6,257 nucleotides of DNA from an uncultured Actinomycetes bacterium (GTDB taxonomy: Bacteria > Actinomycetota > Thermoleophilia > Solirubrobacterales > Solirubrobacteraceae). The stretch lies in assembly GCA_937888775.1 (NCBI GenBank), contig CALAQT010000009.1, positions 1-6,257 of the forward strand. The letters run 5' to 3'. The position numbers were made by a program, and so were the translations under genes. The notes beneath the pieces were generated by a model, which was not told the DNA's origin, ran no database searches, and saw only the letters and a program-made list of their open reading frames with translations. Shown here piece by piece: positions 6,155 through 6,257 of the stretch (position 1 is the stretch's first letter; the number at the start of each line of letters is the position of its first letter).

Positions 6155-6257
6155 ATGAACCCGAGCACCAGCGGACAGACGATCGCGGCGGCCCCGCCCC
6201 CAGCCCCGGCGGAGGCGGCGGCGCAGGCCCCGACGGCGGCGCAGGCACCGGCGGCCT
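6155..6257 (+). CDS. start of an Ala/Pro-rich protein, cut by the window end (partial)
   Basis: From ATG 6155 the frame stays open to the last base, giving 34 residues: MNPSTSGQTIAAAPPP and then an Ala/Pro/Gln run with a short repeat (AAAQAP, TAAQAP). A well-spaced AGGAG and a gap of only nine bases after the lipoprotein stop support a real gene in the same operon. The visible part is low-complexity and probably disordered, like the tail of the PstB extension, and has no hydrophobic core of a signal peptide so far. The family cannot be told from this piece. Confidence 0.65.
   Translation, partial: MNPSTSGQTIAAAPPPAPAEAAAQAPTAAQAPAA

Overview
The window is strongly GC-rich, with G or C in nearly every third codon position, frequent GTG starts and tightly overlapping genes. 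Every gene reads left to right on the plus strand. This style suits a high-GC actinobacterium; a soil lineage such as Thermoleophilia/Solirubrobacterales is a guess, because no rRNA or other marker gene is present.

Left part (1-1782): a possible tail of an upstream gene ends at 72. It is followed by a two-gene unit: a classical NAD-type short-chain dehydrogenase (74-829) and a phosphotriesterase-family metallohydrolase resembling the phosphotriesterase-like lactonases (829-1782). Stop and start overlap as TGATG, and a perfect hairpin lies just before the junction. A dehydrogenase coupled to a lactonase suggests oxidation of a cyclic alcohol or sugar to a lactone followed by ring opening. The substrate cannot be read from the sequence.

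Middle and right part (1783-5412): a phosphate-specific ABC transporter (Pst) operon in the order pstS-pstC-pstA-pstB. Two of the four genes are damaged as written. pstS keeps only the C-terminal half of the binding protein, with no signal peptide. pstA carries what looks like a single missing base at 4200/4201; restoring one base joins two halves into an intact 314-residue permease. pstC and pstB are intact, and pstB has an unusual N-terminal extension of about 77 residues rich in Pro, Gly and Asn, with a strong hairpin at its start. No PhoU gene follows within the window.

Right end (5399-6257): a lipoprotein of unknown function overlaps the end of pstB. Its mature part appears to hold two copies of the same beta-rich module. 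After it comes the start of an Ala/Pro-rich protein that runs off the window.

I see no CRISPR array, tRNA, rRNA, transposase or phage gene, and no convincing terminator or Pho box. The points most worth a second look are the two lesions in the pst operon (real decay or sequence error), the duplicated-module lipoprotein attached to the operon, and the coupled dehydrogenase/lactonase pair.
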